From: Nocardia inohanensis NBRC 100128 | GTDB taxonomy: Bacteria; Actinomycetota; Actinomycetes; Mycobacteriales; Mycobacteriaceae | Direction: 5' to 3' | Assembly: GCF_001612945.1 (NCBI RefSeq) | Contig: NZ_BDBK01000016.1 | Location: forward strand, 496,001-560,000 | Length of the DNA: 64,000 nucleotides | Shown here: positions 17,838-27,600 of the stretch, piece by piece | Layout of the letters: every line of letters begins with the position of its first letter | How positions within the stretch are numbered: the stretch's first letter is position 1 | The notes under the pieces: generated by a model | Told to the model about the DNA's origin: nothing | Databases searched by the model: none | The model's input: only the letters and a program-made list of their open reading frames with translations | Made by a program: the position numbers and the translations under genes

Positions 17838-17878
17838 TTGACAGGTTCCTGACAATCACCCATTCTGTTGATTGTCAG
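17838..17878. promoter_or_regulatory. MarR operator with MFS promoter
   Basis: CTGACAATCA (17849-17858) and TGATTGTCAG (17869-17878) form a perfect 10-bp inverted repeat with a 10-base centre. TTGACA (17838-17843) and CATTCT (17861-17866), 17 bases apart, form a plausible -35/-10 pair for the rightward MFS gene, with the -10 box lying between the operator arms. Confidence 0.6.
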
Positions 17879-17908
17879 GTTCTTACCAATCTTAGTCGAA
17901 GGTTGTTC

Positions 17909-19456
17909 ATGACTTCGCCCGCGACGCTGCCCAAGTCCCGGCAGCAGCTCATTCTCGCCGTGCTCCTGCTCTCCTCGCTGCTCATCTGGCTCGACAACAC
18001 CATCCTCGGCACCGCCCTGGAAACCCTCGCCGACCCGGCCCGCGGACTCGGCGCCGATCCCGCCCAATTGCAATGGGCGACAGGCTCATACACGCTGGTC
18101 TTCGCCGCGCTCATGTTCACGGCGGGCGCACTGGGCGACCGCTTCGGCCATCGCACCGTGCTCGTCACCGGTCTGATCGTCTTCGCCGTGGCCTCGGTAT
18201 GGGCCGCCTACTCGGCTGATCCGGGGCAATTGATCGCCGCCCGCGCGGTGATGGGCGCGGGCAGCGCGCTCATCATGCCGCCCACCATGGCCATCCTCAC
18301 CTGGACCTTCACCGGTCCGGCGCGGGCCACCGCCATCGGGCTCTTCTCCACTTCCGCCGGTGTCGGGCTGGCCGCCGGGCCGCTGCTGGCCGGTGTGCTG
18401 CTCGACCATTTCTGGTGGGGCTCGGTGTTTCTGGTGAACATCCCGGTGGTCGCGGTCGCGCTGGCCGGTATCGCCGCACTGGTGCCGAACTTCCGCAGCC
18501 CGATCCGGCGACCCCTGGATCCGGCCGGACTGGCGCTGTCCATCACCGGCCTCGGCGCGCTGGCCTACGGTCTGATCCGGGCCGGACAGGTGGCGGCCTG
18601 GGGGCGTACCGATGTCTGGGCGCCGATTTTCGCCGGACTGATCCTGCTGGGTGCGTTCGTGATCGTCGAACTGCGCAGCGCCCAGCCGAGTTTCGACCCG
18701 CGCCTGCTCGCCGGGCGGATCTTCGGCGGCGGCAGCGCGGCCCTCGGGCTGCTGTTCCTGGCGATGACCGCCGTCGGGTTCTACGGCGCGTTCTATTTCC
18801 AGGGCGCACGCGGATTCTCGGCCCTGCAAGCCGGACTCGCCAGCTCCCCGGCCGCTCTCGGCGTGCTGGTGGCCGGGCCGCTCGGCATCCGGCTGGTGCG
18901 CCGCTACTCGCTCCGCTCGGTCACCGCGACCGCGCTCACCGTGGCGGCGCTGGCCATGGGCAGCTTCAGCCTCTTCGGCCTGCACACCCCGCTGGTCTGG
19001 ATCGAGATCACCATGTCGGTGCAGGGTTCGGCGGTCGGCATGGTGATCGGCTCGCTCATGGCCGCGCTGATGGGCACCCTCCCGCTCGAACGCGCGGGTG
19101 CGGGCTCGGCGGTCACCAACACCGTGCGGCAGACCGGCAGCGTGCTCGGCATCGCGATCGGCGGCACCGTCATGTCGATCGTCTACCGCCGCGCCATCGA
19201 ACCGGCGCTGCCCGAACTGCCGCCCGCCATCCGCGATCAGGCCGCGACCTCCGCGGAACTGGCCCGGCACGCGGCCGCGACCGGCAACCGGCCCGACCTG
19301 ATCGACACCGCCAACACCGCCTTCATCCACGCCATGCACGTCGGCGCGATCTGGACCATGTCCTTCGCACTCGCCGGTGCGGCCGTGCTCGCCGTGGCGC
19401 TGCGCCCCGAACGAGTCACCGCCGCACCGGAATCCGAACTGCAACCGGTCAGTTGA
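17909..19456 (+). CDS. DHA2-family MFS drug efflux pump
   Basis: The protein has 515 residues from ATG 17909, with GAAGG 8 bases upstream. It has a 14-TM layout with LIWLDNTILGTALETLA in TM1, GDRFGHRTVLVTG in the TM2-3 loop, and SAGVGLAAGPLLAGVL as antiporter motif C. A large extracytoplasmic loop lies near the C-terminus (EPALPELPPAIRDQA). It is similar in family to the pump at 14911 but not closely related. The divergent MarR gene and the intervening operator point to induction by the pump substrate. The 3' end overlaps the convergent gene at 19449 by 8 bases. Confidence 0.9.
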   Translation: MTSPATLPKSRQQLILAVLLLSSLLIWLDNTILGTALETLADPARGLGADPAQLQWATGSYTLVFAALMFTAGALGDRFGHRTVLVTGLIVFAVASVWAAYSADPGQLIAARAVMGAGSALIMPPTMAILTWTFTGPARATAIGLFSTSAGVGLAAGPLLAGVLLDHFWWGSVFLVNIPVVAVALAGIAALVPNFRSPIRRPLDPAGLALSITGLGALAYGLIRAGQVAAWGRTDVWAPIFAGLILLGAFVIVELRSAQPSFDPRLLAGRIFGGGSAALGLLFLAMTAVGFYGAFYFQGARGFSALQAGLASSPAALGVLVAGPLGIRLVRRYSLRSVTATALTVAALAMGSFSLFGLHTPLVWIEITMSVQGSAVGMVIGSLMAALMGTLPLERAGAGSAVTNTVRQTGSVLGIAIGGTVMSIVYRRAIEPALPELPPAIRDQAATSAELARHAAATGNRPDLIDTANTAFIHAMHVGAIWTMSFALAGAAVLAVALRPERVTAAPESELQPVS

Positions 19457-20900
19457 ACGCCTTCGCCACCCCGTCCAGGAGATGCTCGAGGGTGTCGTAG
19501 TTCGGCGCGTCCACCACGTCGATCAGATTCGGCACCACCGGCACCTGCGCCTGGGTGGCGACCTTGGTGAACAGGCTCGCGTCGTTCGGGCGGAACCCGT
19601 GCTCGGCGGCCAGCCGTTGCAGATCCGCATCGGTGGCCAGCAGCTTGCCGATGCGATCACCCTTGTCGTTCAACGGCACCACCGTGTGCTGCGACAGCAC
19701 GGTCGGCGACGGATACATGAGCACCATGTCCGGCTTCAGCTGACCGTGCGCCGCGGCATCCACGTACTGCGCCTCGTAGATCCACACCATCGGCGTCGGG
19801 CCCATGCCGTTGGCCAGGTACTCCTTGAACGGGCCGTCGGTGCTGTTCTCGGTGTAGCCCTGGCGGGTGAACAGCCGCGAAACGCGGGCTATCGCATGGT
19901 CTTCCGCGGCCGTACCACGCACCATGGCATTGTCATTGGCGACATACGCCGCCACCGCCAGATACATGGCGGCCGAGTTGGAAGTGCGCGGATCGGTGGT
20001 GGAGACCAGCACGTTCTTCTTCACCGGATAGCTGGCATTGCCCTCCAGCTGATCCCACTGCACGCCCTTCTCCGCCAGCGCCAGATACTTCTCGACGTCC
20101 AGAGTCGGTGTCGCGCCGGGCTTCACCACACCCGCCGCCGTCAGCAGCTCCACGATCGGCTTGAAGGTGGCGATGGCCATCGGTGAGGAGAACGGCGTGT
20201 ACTTGCCGCTCACATTGCGCTGCCGCTGAATCCGCTCCGCGGCCGACGCACTCGACGGAAACGCGAAGTCGTACTTGCCCAGATCCACGGTGGTGGCGAT
20301 CTGCCGCGATCCCGCCGGCTCCACCTCCACCTTCACCCCGTGCTCGGCCAGCGCCTCGCTCACCTTCGGATCGCTGAAGAAGGCCATCTTCTCCGACCCC
20401 ACCACCCCCTTGACAGTGGTCAGCGCCGCCGGCCCGGCAACCGGAACCGGTGTCGAATCCGACCCGCCGCTCGCGATCACCACGCCCGCCACCACCAGCA
20501 CCACGACCCCCGCCGCCAGTGCCGGTAACGCCCACTTCCGCCCGGTCAGCGCCTCCGGAAGATACTGCCGCGCAGCCAACCCCACCCGCCCGAAGGTTGC
20601 GCCCAGGTGACCGGAATCCGAATTCTTATTATCTCCCGATGAAACTGTCGCCGAATTACCGGAATTCGCCACCGTCACATCGTTATCCGTACCGCTCGGT
20701 TCGAGTTCCCGGCGCACGATCCGCTCCACCAGAATCGGAATGAATTCCCGAATCTTGTGTCCCTCGAACTGCTTCCGAGCCGCCCCGAAAACGGCCTCCA
20801 CCTGCTCCGCCGTATGTTCCTCCGCATAGGCCCCCACCAGGCGTTCCTTCGCCTGTGACAGCGCTTTTTCCTCCCGGGCCGCATCGACAGCCACCAGCAT
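19449..20900 (-). CDS. Membrane-anchored solute-binding-like protein with cytoplasmic three-helix domain
   Basis: The protein has 483 residues. Residues 1-65 form a charged three-helix segment (EEKALSQAKERLVGAYAEEH, then VEAVFGAARKQFE, then IPILVERIVRREL) resembling the three-helix bundle dimerization domain of actinobacteria. Residues 70-98 are Ser/Asn-rich. Residues 123-144 are a single membrane helix. Residues 150-483 are extracytoplasmic and resemble periplasmic substrate-binding folds (SRQIATTVDLGKYDFAFPSS, then a NSAAMYLAVAAYV helix). The topology is a dimerizing cytoplasmic sensor on one side and a ligand-binding module outside. The function is unknown. No ABC permease is nearby, so a sensing role is more likely than transport (inference). 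Confidence 0.72.
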   Translation of the reverse strand: MLVAVDAAREEKALSQAKERLVGAYAEEHTAEQVEAVFGAARKQFEGHKIREFIPILVERIVRRELEPSGTDNDVTVANSGNSATVSSGDNKNSDSGHLGATFGRVGLAARQYLPEALTGRKWALPALAAGVVVLVVAGVVIASGGSDSTPVPVAGPAALTTVKGVVGSEKMAFFSDPKVSEALAEHGVKVEVEPAGSRQIATTVDLGKYDFAFPSSASAAERIQRQRNVSGKYTPFSSPMAIATFKPIVELLTAAGVVKPGATPTLDVEKYLALAEKGVQWDQLEGNASYPVKKNVLVSTTDPRTSNSAAMYLAVAAYVANDNAMVRGTAAEDHAIARVSRLFTRQGYTENSTDGPFKEYLANGMGPTPMVWIYEAQYVDAAAHGQLKPDMVLMYPSPTVLSQHTVVPLNDKGDRIGKLLATDADLQRLAAEHGFRPNDASLFTKVATQAQVPVVPNLIDVVDAPNYDTLEHLLDGVAKAFN

Positions 20901-21006
20901 CTCCTCGACTCACACCGGAATTGATTGCCCGACAGCAGAATAGGGCTGCCGACATTTCGACAACCCTACCGGTATTCAAGTGATCGGGAGATGTGACTTC
21001 GGCGAA

Positions 21007-21441
21007 CTATGCCTTGCCGGGAAATGTGACCGTAGCCGGATTCGTGCCGAGGGCGGATTGCCAAGTAGCCAGGCGGACAGCGCATTCGGTGAGGGCTTCG
21101 ACGGCGGTGCGGCGAAGGTCGGAGGAGCCGGCGCGCTCGAGGACCGAATGCCAGGCGACGGCGGTATCGGATTCGACGACGGCGGCGAGTTTGGCGGCGG
21201 GGATGGACTCGTCGATGACGAACGGGGTGGTGTAGGCGGCGGCCGGAGCCGGGACGGGGGCGCCGAGGGCTTTGAGGGCGTCGATGGTGGCGTCGCGGCG
21301 GGCGCGGTGAGCCGCGGTGTATTCGGCTACCAGTTGGTCGCGGCTGTGGTTGGCGTAGGCGGCGATCACGCCGTAGGCGTAGACCGCGGAGTACTCGGCG
21401 CTCAACGCGTCGGTGAGCGCCTGCTGATCGGTATCGGTCAT
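21007..21441 (-). CDS. Ferritin-like DUF4439 protein
   Basis: The protein has 144 residues from ATG 21441, which overlaps the stop of the upstream lipoprotein gene by 4 bases. It is predicted to be all helical: ALTDALSAEYSAVYAYGVIA carries the first Glu-x-x-Tyr, then RDQLVAEYTAAHRARRDATI, matching the ferritin-like four-helix DUF4439 domain. In M. tuberculosis a similar pair (Rv2843/Rv2844, from memory) lies between proS and rimP, the same relative location. It possibly binds iron or acts with the lipoprotein; no experimental role is known to me. Confidence 0.8.
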   Translation of the reverse strand: MTDTDQQALTDALSAEYSAVYAYGVIAAYANHSRDQLVAEYTAAHRARRDATIDALKALGAPVPAPAAAYTTPFVIDESIPAAKLAAVVESDTAVAWHSVLERAGSSDLRRTAVEALTECAVRLATWQSALGTNPATVTFPGKA

Positions 21442-21941
21442 GCGAGCAGGACCCCCGCGTGGGTGGCGCACGCGGCGCTGATCGAACCGAGCAGGCCGGC
21501 GCGGTAGCCGGAGAGCTGGGTGGACAGGTCGGCGGCCGAGCGCTGGGCGTTGGTCAGGCGGGTGCGCAGATCGGGGACCGACGGGGGCGCGGAGATCACC
21601 GGGGTGGTGGGGGCCACGCGATAGCTGGGCGTGGTGCCGTCACCGTAAACGCCGATGGCGCGGTCGATTTCGGTGCGCAGCGCATCGGCGTGCGCGGTGC
21701 GCTGAGTCGCGATGGTCTGCAACGCGCCCGCCCGGTCCGGGGTGGCGGCGATGGCGGCGGCTGCTGCGGCGGCGTCGTAACGGGCCGACTCCTCTTGCGC
21801 GAGCAGCGGATCCGGCGTGCTGGGCGTGTGGTCCTCGGAGCAGGCGGCGAGCGTTCCGGCCGCCGCCACCGCGAGCGCGCCGGTGCCCGCCAGCCGGAAC
21901 ATGCCGCGGCGATCGACCGTGCGAGAAGTGATTTCGGCCAT
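21438..21941 (-). CDS. Tat-type lipoprotein, conserved hypothetical
   Basis: The protein has 167 residues from ATG 21941. The N-terminus has twin arginines (DRRGMFRLAGTGALA) followed by a hydrophobic stretch and a lipobox LAAC, so it should be exported by Tat and lipid-anchored outside the membrane. The mature part is Ala/Thr-rich and helical (DAAAAAAAIAATPDRAGALQ and similar), resembling an extra-cytoplasmic ferritin-like or coiled bundle. It is coupled by ATGA overlap to the DUF4439 gene. The region to the right up to rimP is non-coding. Confidence 0.78.
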   Translation of the reverse strand: MAEITSRTVDRRGMFRLAGTGALAVAAAGTLAACSEDHTPSTPDPLLAQEESARYDAAAAAAAIAATPDRAGALQTIATQRTAHADALRTEIDRAIGVYGDGTTPSYRVAPTTPVISAPPSVPDLRTRLTNAQRSAADLSTQLSGYRAGLLGSISAACATHAGVLLA

Positions 21942-22395
21942 CCGCGCACCGCCGCGGGCATGATCGGCGGCCCGCCCGCCGACCCGGGTTACGCCACGAT
22001 CCACGGTGAGCGTCCCGCCCACCCCTGTTCGGTCCCCGGGGACCCCGATTCCGGCGCGACGGCCGCTCTGAACGCTGGACACGGCTACATCGTGCCAGCC
22101 GCCGCGACCGGTTCGCCGCGTCAGGGCCGTCCGATACGCTGTGATCTCGGTCGATGCACCCGGCTCTGGGCGCGTCGCCACCGGACACGCCGCCGGGGCC
22201 ACCGGGCCGACCATGCCGAACTCGAGCGGGTTGGCTGGTCCTTTACACTCTTTCAGCGCGTTACGCTAGACCTTCGGGACGGTATTTCGCCGATGGCACT
22301 CGACAGCGAGTGCCCGCCGGCCCGCCGACCGTGCCCCACCAGGAACGCGACACCGACAACTCAACCCGTCACAACTGAACCAGGAGCCGCCCCAC
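21942..22395. other. Divergent intergenic region upstream of rimP
   Basis: The 454 bases have no convincing gene. They contain a self-complementary 14-mer (GGTCCCCGGGGACC, 22031-22044) and two TACGCT boxes (near 22134 and at 22262-22267) that could serve as -10 elements for the rimP operon. A clear -35 is lacking. The rimP ribosome site is the CAGGAG just before 22396. Confidence 0.4.
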
Positions 22396-23016
22396 ATGCC
22401 GATGCCGACCGAGGAAAGGGTGAGCCAGCTAGTTGCTGAGCTCGTCGAACGCCGAGGATTCGACCTCGAAGGCGTCGCGATTTCGGCTGCGGGGACCGAG
22501 CATGCCAAGGTGAAGGTGACGGTCGACAGCGATGGCTCCTCGAGTCTGGACGCCGTCGCCGATCTGAGTTCGGACATCTCCGAAGCCCTCGACGAGGCCG
22601 GTGATTTCGGTGAGACCGCCTACCTCCTGGAGGTCACCACCCCCGGCATCGATCGACCCCTCACCCTGCCCCGGCACTGGCTACGCGCCCAGGGCCGCAA
22701 GGTGAAGATCGTCCTACGCCCCGGCGCCGAATCACCGGAGGAGAAGGGCAAATCCACCTTCGAGGCCCGGGTGGGCGTCCTCTCCGAGACGGAGGTGGCG
22801 CTGGTCCTGGGCGGCAAGCGGAAGCCACACCGGGTGACGGTGCCGCTGGCCGATATCCAGTCCGCGGTGGTGCAGGTGGAGTTCAATCCCGCCGGCGCCG
22901 CCGAACTGGAACTGGCGGGGGGAGTAGCACCGGGCCGGCCCCAGCCGGGTGCTCAGGAGGTTTCCGCAGAAGAAGAAGAAGCGTCCGATTCACCGACCGA
23001 AGGGATCGTGGAATGA
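22396..23016 (+). CDS. rimP: Ribosome maturation factor RimP
   Basis: The protein has 206 residues. It has an N-terminal KH-like half (LVAELVERRGFDLEGVAIS) with the central DLSSDISEALDEAGDFGETAYLLEV stretch (quoted in part: DEAGDFGETAYLLEVTTPGI). The PGIDRPLTLPRHW motif is diagnostic for RimP. The C-terminal half is an SH3-like barrel with an acidic tail typical of actinobacteria. It assists 30S subunit maturation in the cytoplasm. Its stop overlaps the nusA start (ATGA). It is the first gene of the conserved rimP-nusA-ylxR-infB operon. Confidence 0.94.
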   Translation: MPMPTEERVSQLVAELVERRGFDLEGVAISAAGTEHAKVKVTVDSDGSSSLDAVADLSSDISEALDEAGDFGETAYLLEVTTPGIDRPLTLPRHWLRAQGRKVKIVLRPGAESPEEKGKSTFEARVGVLSETEVALVLGGKRKPHRVTVPLADIQSAVVQVEFNPAGAAELELAGGVAPGRPQPGAQEVSAEEEEASDSPTEGIVE

Positions 23017-24041
23017 ACATCGAAATCGAAGCCCTGCGCGCGATCGTCGCCGACAAGGGGATCTCGATGGAGACCGTGATCTCCGCGATCGAGTCCGCCC
23101 TGTTGACCGCGTACCGGCACACCGAGGGGCATCAGCCCAACGCGCGCATCGACATCAACCAGAAGACCGGCACCGTGCGCGTGATGGCCCGCGAGGTCGA
23201 CGCCGACGGCAATGTCATCTCCGAATGGGACGACACCCCTGAGGGTTTCGGCCGCATCGCCGCCACCACCGCCCGCCAGGTCGTGCTCCAGCGGCTGCGG
23301 GACGCGGAGAACGAGAAGAGCTTCGGCGAATTCGCCACCCACGAGGGCGATATCGTCGGCGGCGTCATCCAGCGCGATGCCCGGATGAACGCCCGCGGCA
23401 CCATCGTGGTCCGCATCGGCTCGGAGGCCAACGGCACCGAAGGCGTCATCCCGCCCGCCGAACAGGTGCCGGGTGAGACCTACGAGCACGGCGATCGCAT
23501 CAAGTGCTACGTCGTCGGGGTCAGTCGCGGTCCGCGCGGCCCGCAGATCACCCTCTCGCGCACGCACCCCAACCTGGTGCGCCGGCTGTTCGCGCTGGAG
23601 GTCCCCGAGATCGCCGACGGTTCGGTCGAGATCGTGGCGGTGGCGCGCGAGGCCGGGCACCGCTCCAAGATCGCGGTGCGCTCCACGGTGCCGGGCGTGA
23701 ACGCCAAGGGCGCCTGCATCGGCCCGATGGGGCAGCGCGTGCGCAACGTGATGAGCGAACTCGCCGGCGAGAAGATCGACATCATCGATTACGCCGAGGA
23801 TCCGGCCGCCTTCGTCGGGAATGCGCTGTCCCCGTCGAAAGTTGTATCGGTCACGATCGTCGACCCCGAGGCGCGCGCCGCGCGCGTCGTGGTGCCGGAC
23901 TTCCAGCTCTCGCTGGCGATCGGCAAGGAAGGGCAGAACGCCCGGCTGGCGGCCCGGCTCACGGGCTGGCGAATCGACATTCGCAGTGATGCGGCCCCCG
24001 ATGTGGCGGGTTCGGTGCGTACCGAAGCGCATCGCAGCTGA
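23013..24041 (+). CDS. nusA: Transcription termination/antitermination factor NusA
   Basis: The protein has 342 residues, the short actinobacterial form without C-terminal acidic repeats. It has an N-terminal RNA polymerase-binding domain (LRAIVADKGISMETVISAIE), an S1 domain (GDIVGGVIQRDARMNARGTI), then KH1 (RSTVPGVNAKGACIGPMGQR) and KH2 (LAIGKEGQNARLAARLTGWR). It modulates RNA polymerase pausing, termination and rRNA antitermination. The start overlaps the rimP stop by 4 bases, and YlxR follows after about 120 bases. Confidence 0.96.
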   Translation: MNIEIEALRAIVADKGISMETVISAIESALLTAYRHTEGHQPNARIDINQKTGTVRVMAREVDADGNVISEWDDTPEGFGRIAATTARQVVLQRLRDAENEKSFGEFATHEGDIVGGVIQRDARMNARGTIVVRIGSEANGTEGVIPPAEQVPGETYEHGDRIKCYVVGVSRGPRGPQITLSRTHPNLVRRLFALEVPEIADGSVEIVAVAREAGHRSKIAVRSTVPGVNAKGACIGPMGQRVRNVMSELAGEKIDIIDYAEDPAAFVGNALSPSKVVSVTIVDPEARAARVVVPDFQLSLAIGKEGQNARLAARLTGWRIDIRSDAAPDVAGSVRTEAHRS

Positions 24042-24164
24042 TACCGCGATCCGGGGCTGAACCTGCCGAAAAGGTCCGCCCCGGTCGGTCCCGAAATTTG
24101 TGAAACAGACCCTTCGGATGACAGCTTGGTAACTTCCAATGGGTACGGATGCGGAGATCGGGAC

Positions 24165-24518
24165 GTGAGAGCGGTAGAGTGGACGCAGGCTCAGCGCGAG
24201 TCTCCGGATTCTCTGCGCTCCGAACGGGTGAAAACAAGATCAGAACCCGTCCGGACCTGCATAGGATGTCGGAAACGCGAGCTGACCGCCGATCTGATGC
24301 GGGTCGTGGCGCAAGGTGAAGCCGAAGGGCAGAGCATTGCGGTCGTTCCGGATCCGCGGCACAGACTTCCCGGAAGGGGTGCCTGGTTGCACCCCACTTC
24401 GTCTTGTCTGAGCCAAGCAGTTCGGCGCCGAGCATTCGGCAGAGCACTACGAGTGTCCGGACATCTGGATATCTCAGCCCTGGAGCATTACGTAGAGAAC
24501 AGGCACGAGCACTCATGA
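24165..24518 (+). CDS. ylxR: YlxR family RNA-binding protein (DUF448)
   Basis: About 117 residues from GTG 24165. The start is uncertain; GTG 24228, just before the conserved core, would give the usual shorter length. The core RTCIGCRKRELTADLMRVV and the later PGRGAWLHPTSSCLSQAVRR are the signature of YlxR/RnpM. The family binds RNA and, in Firmicutes, affects RNase P. It is always found between nusA and infB, as here. The C-terminal part shows the typical helix with FGRALRVSG. Confidence 0.88.
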   Translation: MRAVEWTQAQRESPDSLRSERVKTRSEPVRTCIGCRKRELTADLMRVVAQGEAEGQSIAVVPDPRHRLPGRGAWLHPTSSCLSQAVRRRAFGRALRVSGHLDISALEHYVENRHEHS

Positions 24519-24624
24519 GCAAACCGTGAAGTCCAAGCGATGATCGGCCATCGGAATTAGTCGAGGTCGTGCGGGTAACCCTTCCTCAGGGGCTGCCACG
24601 CTCGACCTCTGAGTGAGGAGAGCA

Positions 24625-27600
24625 GTGGCAGGCAAGGCCCGCGTGCACGAGTTGGCAAAAGAACTCGGTGTTACGAGCAAGGAACTACTCGCAAGGCTCA
24701 AGGAGCAGGGCGAGTTCGTGAAGTCGGCGAGCTCGACGGTGGAAGCACCCGTCGCGCGTCGTCTGCGGGAGTCGCTCGCACCCAAGAGCGCCCCGAGTGG
24801 TGCCGGCAAGCCGGCAACCCCCAAGCCCAGCGGTGACAGCACCCCCCGTCCGGCCGCCAAGCCGGCGACCCCGGGTGCCGGTCCGCGTCCGGGCCCCCGT
24901 CCGGCGGCTCCGGCCCCGGCCCCCGCGCCGCAGGCTCCGGCCGCGGCTACCCCGGCTCCGGCCCCGCAGGCGGCTCCGGCCGCTCGCACCGAAGTCCCTT
25001 CCAGCCCCGCGTCCGCAGCTCGCCCCGGCCCCGCGCCGAAGCCCGCTGTCGCTCGCGAAACCGCCGCTCCCGCAGCGGCTTCCGCTCCGGCGGCCCCGTC
25101 CACCCCGGCTCCGGCCCCGCGTCCCGACGCTCCGCGTCCGGGTTCGCAGGCCCCGCGTCCGGCGGCTGCACAGGGTGGCGCTCCGGCCCAGGGCGGCGCT
25201 CCCGCTCAGGGCGCTGCGCGTCCGGGTGGCCCGAAGCCGGGTCCGAAGCCGCCGCGTGTCGGCAACAACCCCTTCTCGTCGGCTCCGGAGCGCCCCGCTC
25301 CGCGTCCGGCTCCCCGTCCCGGCCAGCAGCAGGGCGGTCCCCGTCCGGCTCCCGGCCAGGGTGGTCCGCGTCCGGGTCCGCAGGGCGGTCCCCGTCCCGG
25401 CGGTGACCGTGGTCCGCGTCCGGCTCCCGGCCAGGGCGGTCCGCGTCCCGGCCCGGGCCAGGGTGGTCCGCGTCCGGCAGCCGCCGGTCAGGGCGGTCCC
25501 CGTCCCGGTGGCCCGCGTCCCAGCCCCGGCTCCATGCCGCCTCGTCCCAACCCGGGTGCCATGCCCGCGCGCGCTCAGCGTCCGGCCGGTCCGGGTGGCG
25601 CAGGCCGTCCGGCGCGTCCGGGTGGTCCGGGCGCCGGTGGCGGCGGTCGTCCCGGCGGCGGTGGCGGTGGCTACCGCGGTGGCGGTGCTCCCGGTGGCGC
25701 TCCCGGCGCCGGTGCGGGTGCAGGCGCCGGTGCCGGTGCTCCCGGTGGTTTCCGCGGTCGTCCCGGTGGCGGCGGTGGCGGTCGTCCGGGTTCGGGTGGC
25801 GGTCGCGGCGGTGCCGCGGGTGCCTTCGGACGTCCGGGTGGCGCTCCCCGTAAGGGTCGTAAGTCGAAGCGGGCGAAGCGCGCCGAGTACGAGAACCAGC
25901 AGGCTCCGATCGCCGGTGGCATCCGCCTGCCGCGCGGTAACGGCGAGGTCGTTCGCCTCGCCCGTGGCGCCTCGCTGTCCGACTTCGCCGAGAAGATCGG
26001 CGCCAACCCGGCCTCGCTGGTCCAGGCGCTGTTCAACCTCGGTGAGATGGTCACCGCCACCCAGTCGGTGAACGAGGAGACCCTCGAGCTGCTGGGCCAG
26101 GAGATGAACTACGTCGTGAACGTGGTCTCTCCGGAGGACGAGGACCGCGAGCTGCTGGCCAACTTCGACCTCACCTACGGCGAGGACGAGGGCGGCGAGG
26201 ACGATCTCCAGATCCGTCCGCCGGTCGTGACCGTCATGGGTCACGTCGACCACGGTAAGACCCGACTGCTGGACACCATCCGTAAGGCGAACGTCCGTGA
26301 GGGCGAGGCCGGCGGCATCACCCAGCACATCGGCGCCTACCAGGTGCTCTCGCACGTGAACGAGGAAGACCGCCTCATCACCTTCATCGACACCCCGGGT
26401 CACGAGGCGTTCACCGCCATGCGTGCCCGTGGTGCCAAGGCCACCGATATCGCGATCCTCGTGGTCGCGGCCGACGACGGCGTCATGCCGCAGACGGTGG
26501 AGGCCATCAACCACGCGCAGGCCGCTGACGTGCCGATCGTGGTGGCGGTCAACAAGATCGATAAGGAAGGCGCGAATCCGCAGAAGATTCGCCAGCAGCT
26601 GACCGAATACGGTCTGGTGGCCGAGGAATACGGTGGCGACACCATGTTCGTCGACATCTCCGCGAAGCAGGGCACCAACATCGAGTCGCTGCTCGAGGCT
26701 GTCGTCCTGACCGCGGACGCCTCGCTGGATCTGCGGGCGAACCCGGACATGGACGCGCAGGGTGTGGCCATCGAAGCCCACCTCGACCGCGGTCGTGGTC
26801 CGGTCGCCACCGTGCTCATCCAGCGCGGCACCCTGCGGGTCGGCGACTCGATCGTGGCGGGTGACGCCTACGGCCGCGTCCGCCGCATGGTCGACGAGCA
26901 CGGCGACGACGTCGAGGCGGCGCTGCCGTCGCGGCCCGTCCAGGTCATCGGTTTCACCTCGGTGCCGGGTGCAGGCGACAACCTGCTCGTGGTCGAGGAA
27001 GACCGGATCGCGCGTCAGATCGCGGACCGTCGTAACGCTCGCAAGCGCAACGCCCTGGCCGCGCGCAGCCGCAAGCGGATCTCCCTGGAAGATCTGGATG
27101 CCGCCCTGAAGGAGACTTCGGAGCTGAACCTGATCCTCAAGGGCGACAACTCCGGTACCGTCGAGGCCCTCGAAGAGGCGCTGCTCGGTATCGATGTCGG
27201 CGACGAGGTGCGTCTGCGCGTCATCGACCGAGGTGTCGGTGGCGTCACCGAGACCAACGTCAACCTGGCGTCGGCCTCCAACGCGATCATCATCGGCTTC
27301 AACGTCCGTGCGGAGGGCAAGGCCACCGAGCTGGCCAACCGCGAGGGCGTCGACATCCGGTACTACTCGGTCATCTACCAGGCGATCGACGAGATCGAGA
27401 AGGCCCTCAAGGGTCTGCTCAAGCCGATCTACGAAGAGCACGAGCTGGGCCGCGCGGAGATCCGTCAGATCTTCCGTTCGTCCAAGTTCGGCAATATCGC
27501 GGGTTGCTGGGTGCTCTCGGGCTCGGTCAAGCGCAACGCCAAGGCGCGCTTGATCCGCGACAATGTCGTGATCGCCGAGACCATGACCATCGCGTCGCTG

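Noticed and set aside
25300..25800. Tandem GGTCCGCGTCCGG-like units resembling a CRISPR or minisatellite
   Set aside because: They are in frame in infB, irregular in spacing, and encode the Gly-Pro-Arg linker; there are no unique spacers.
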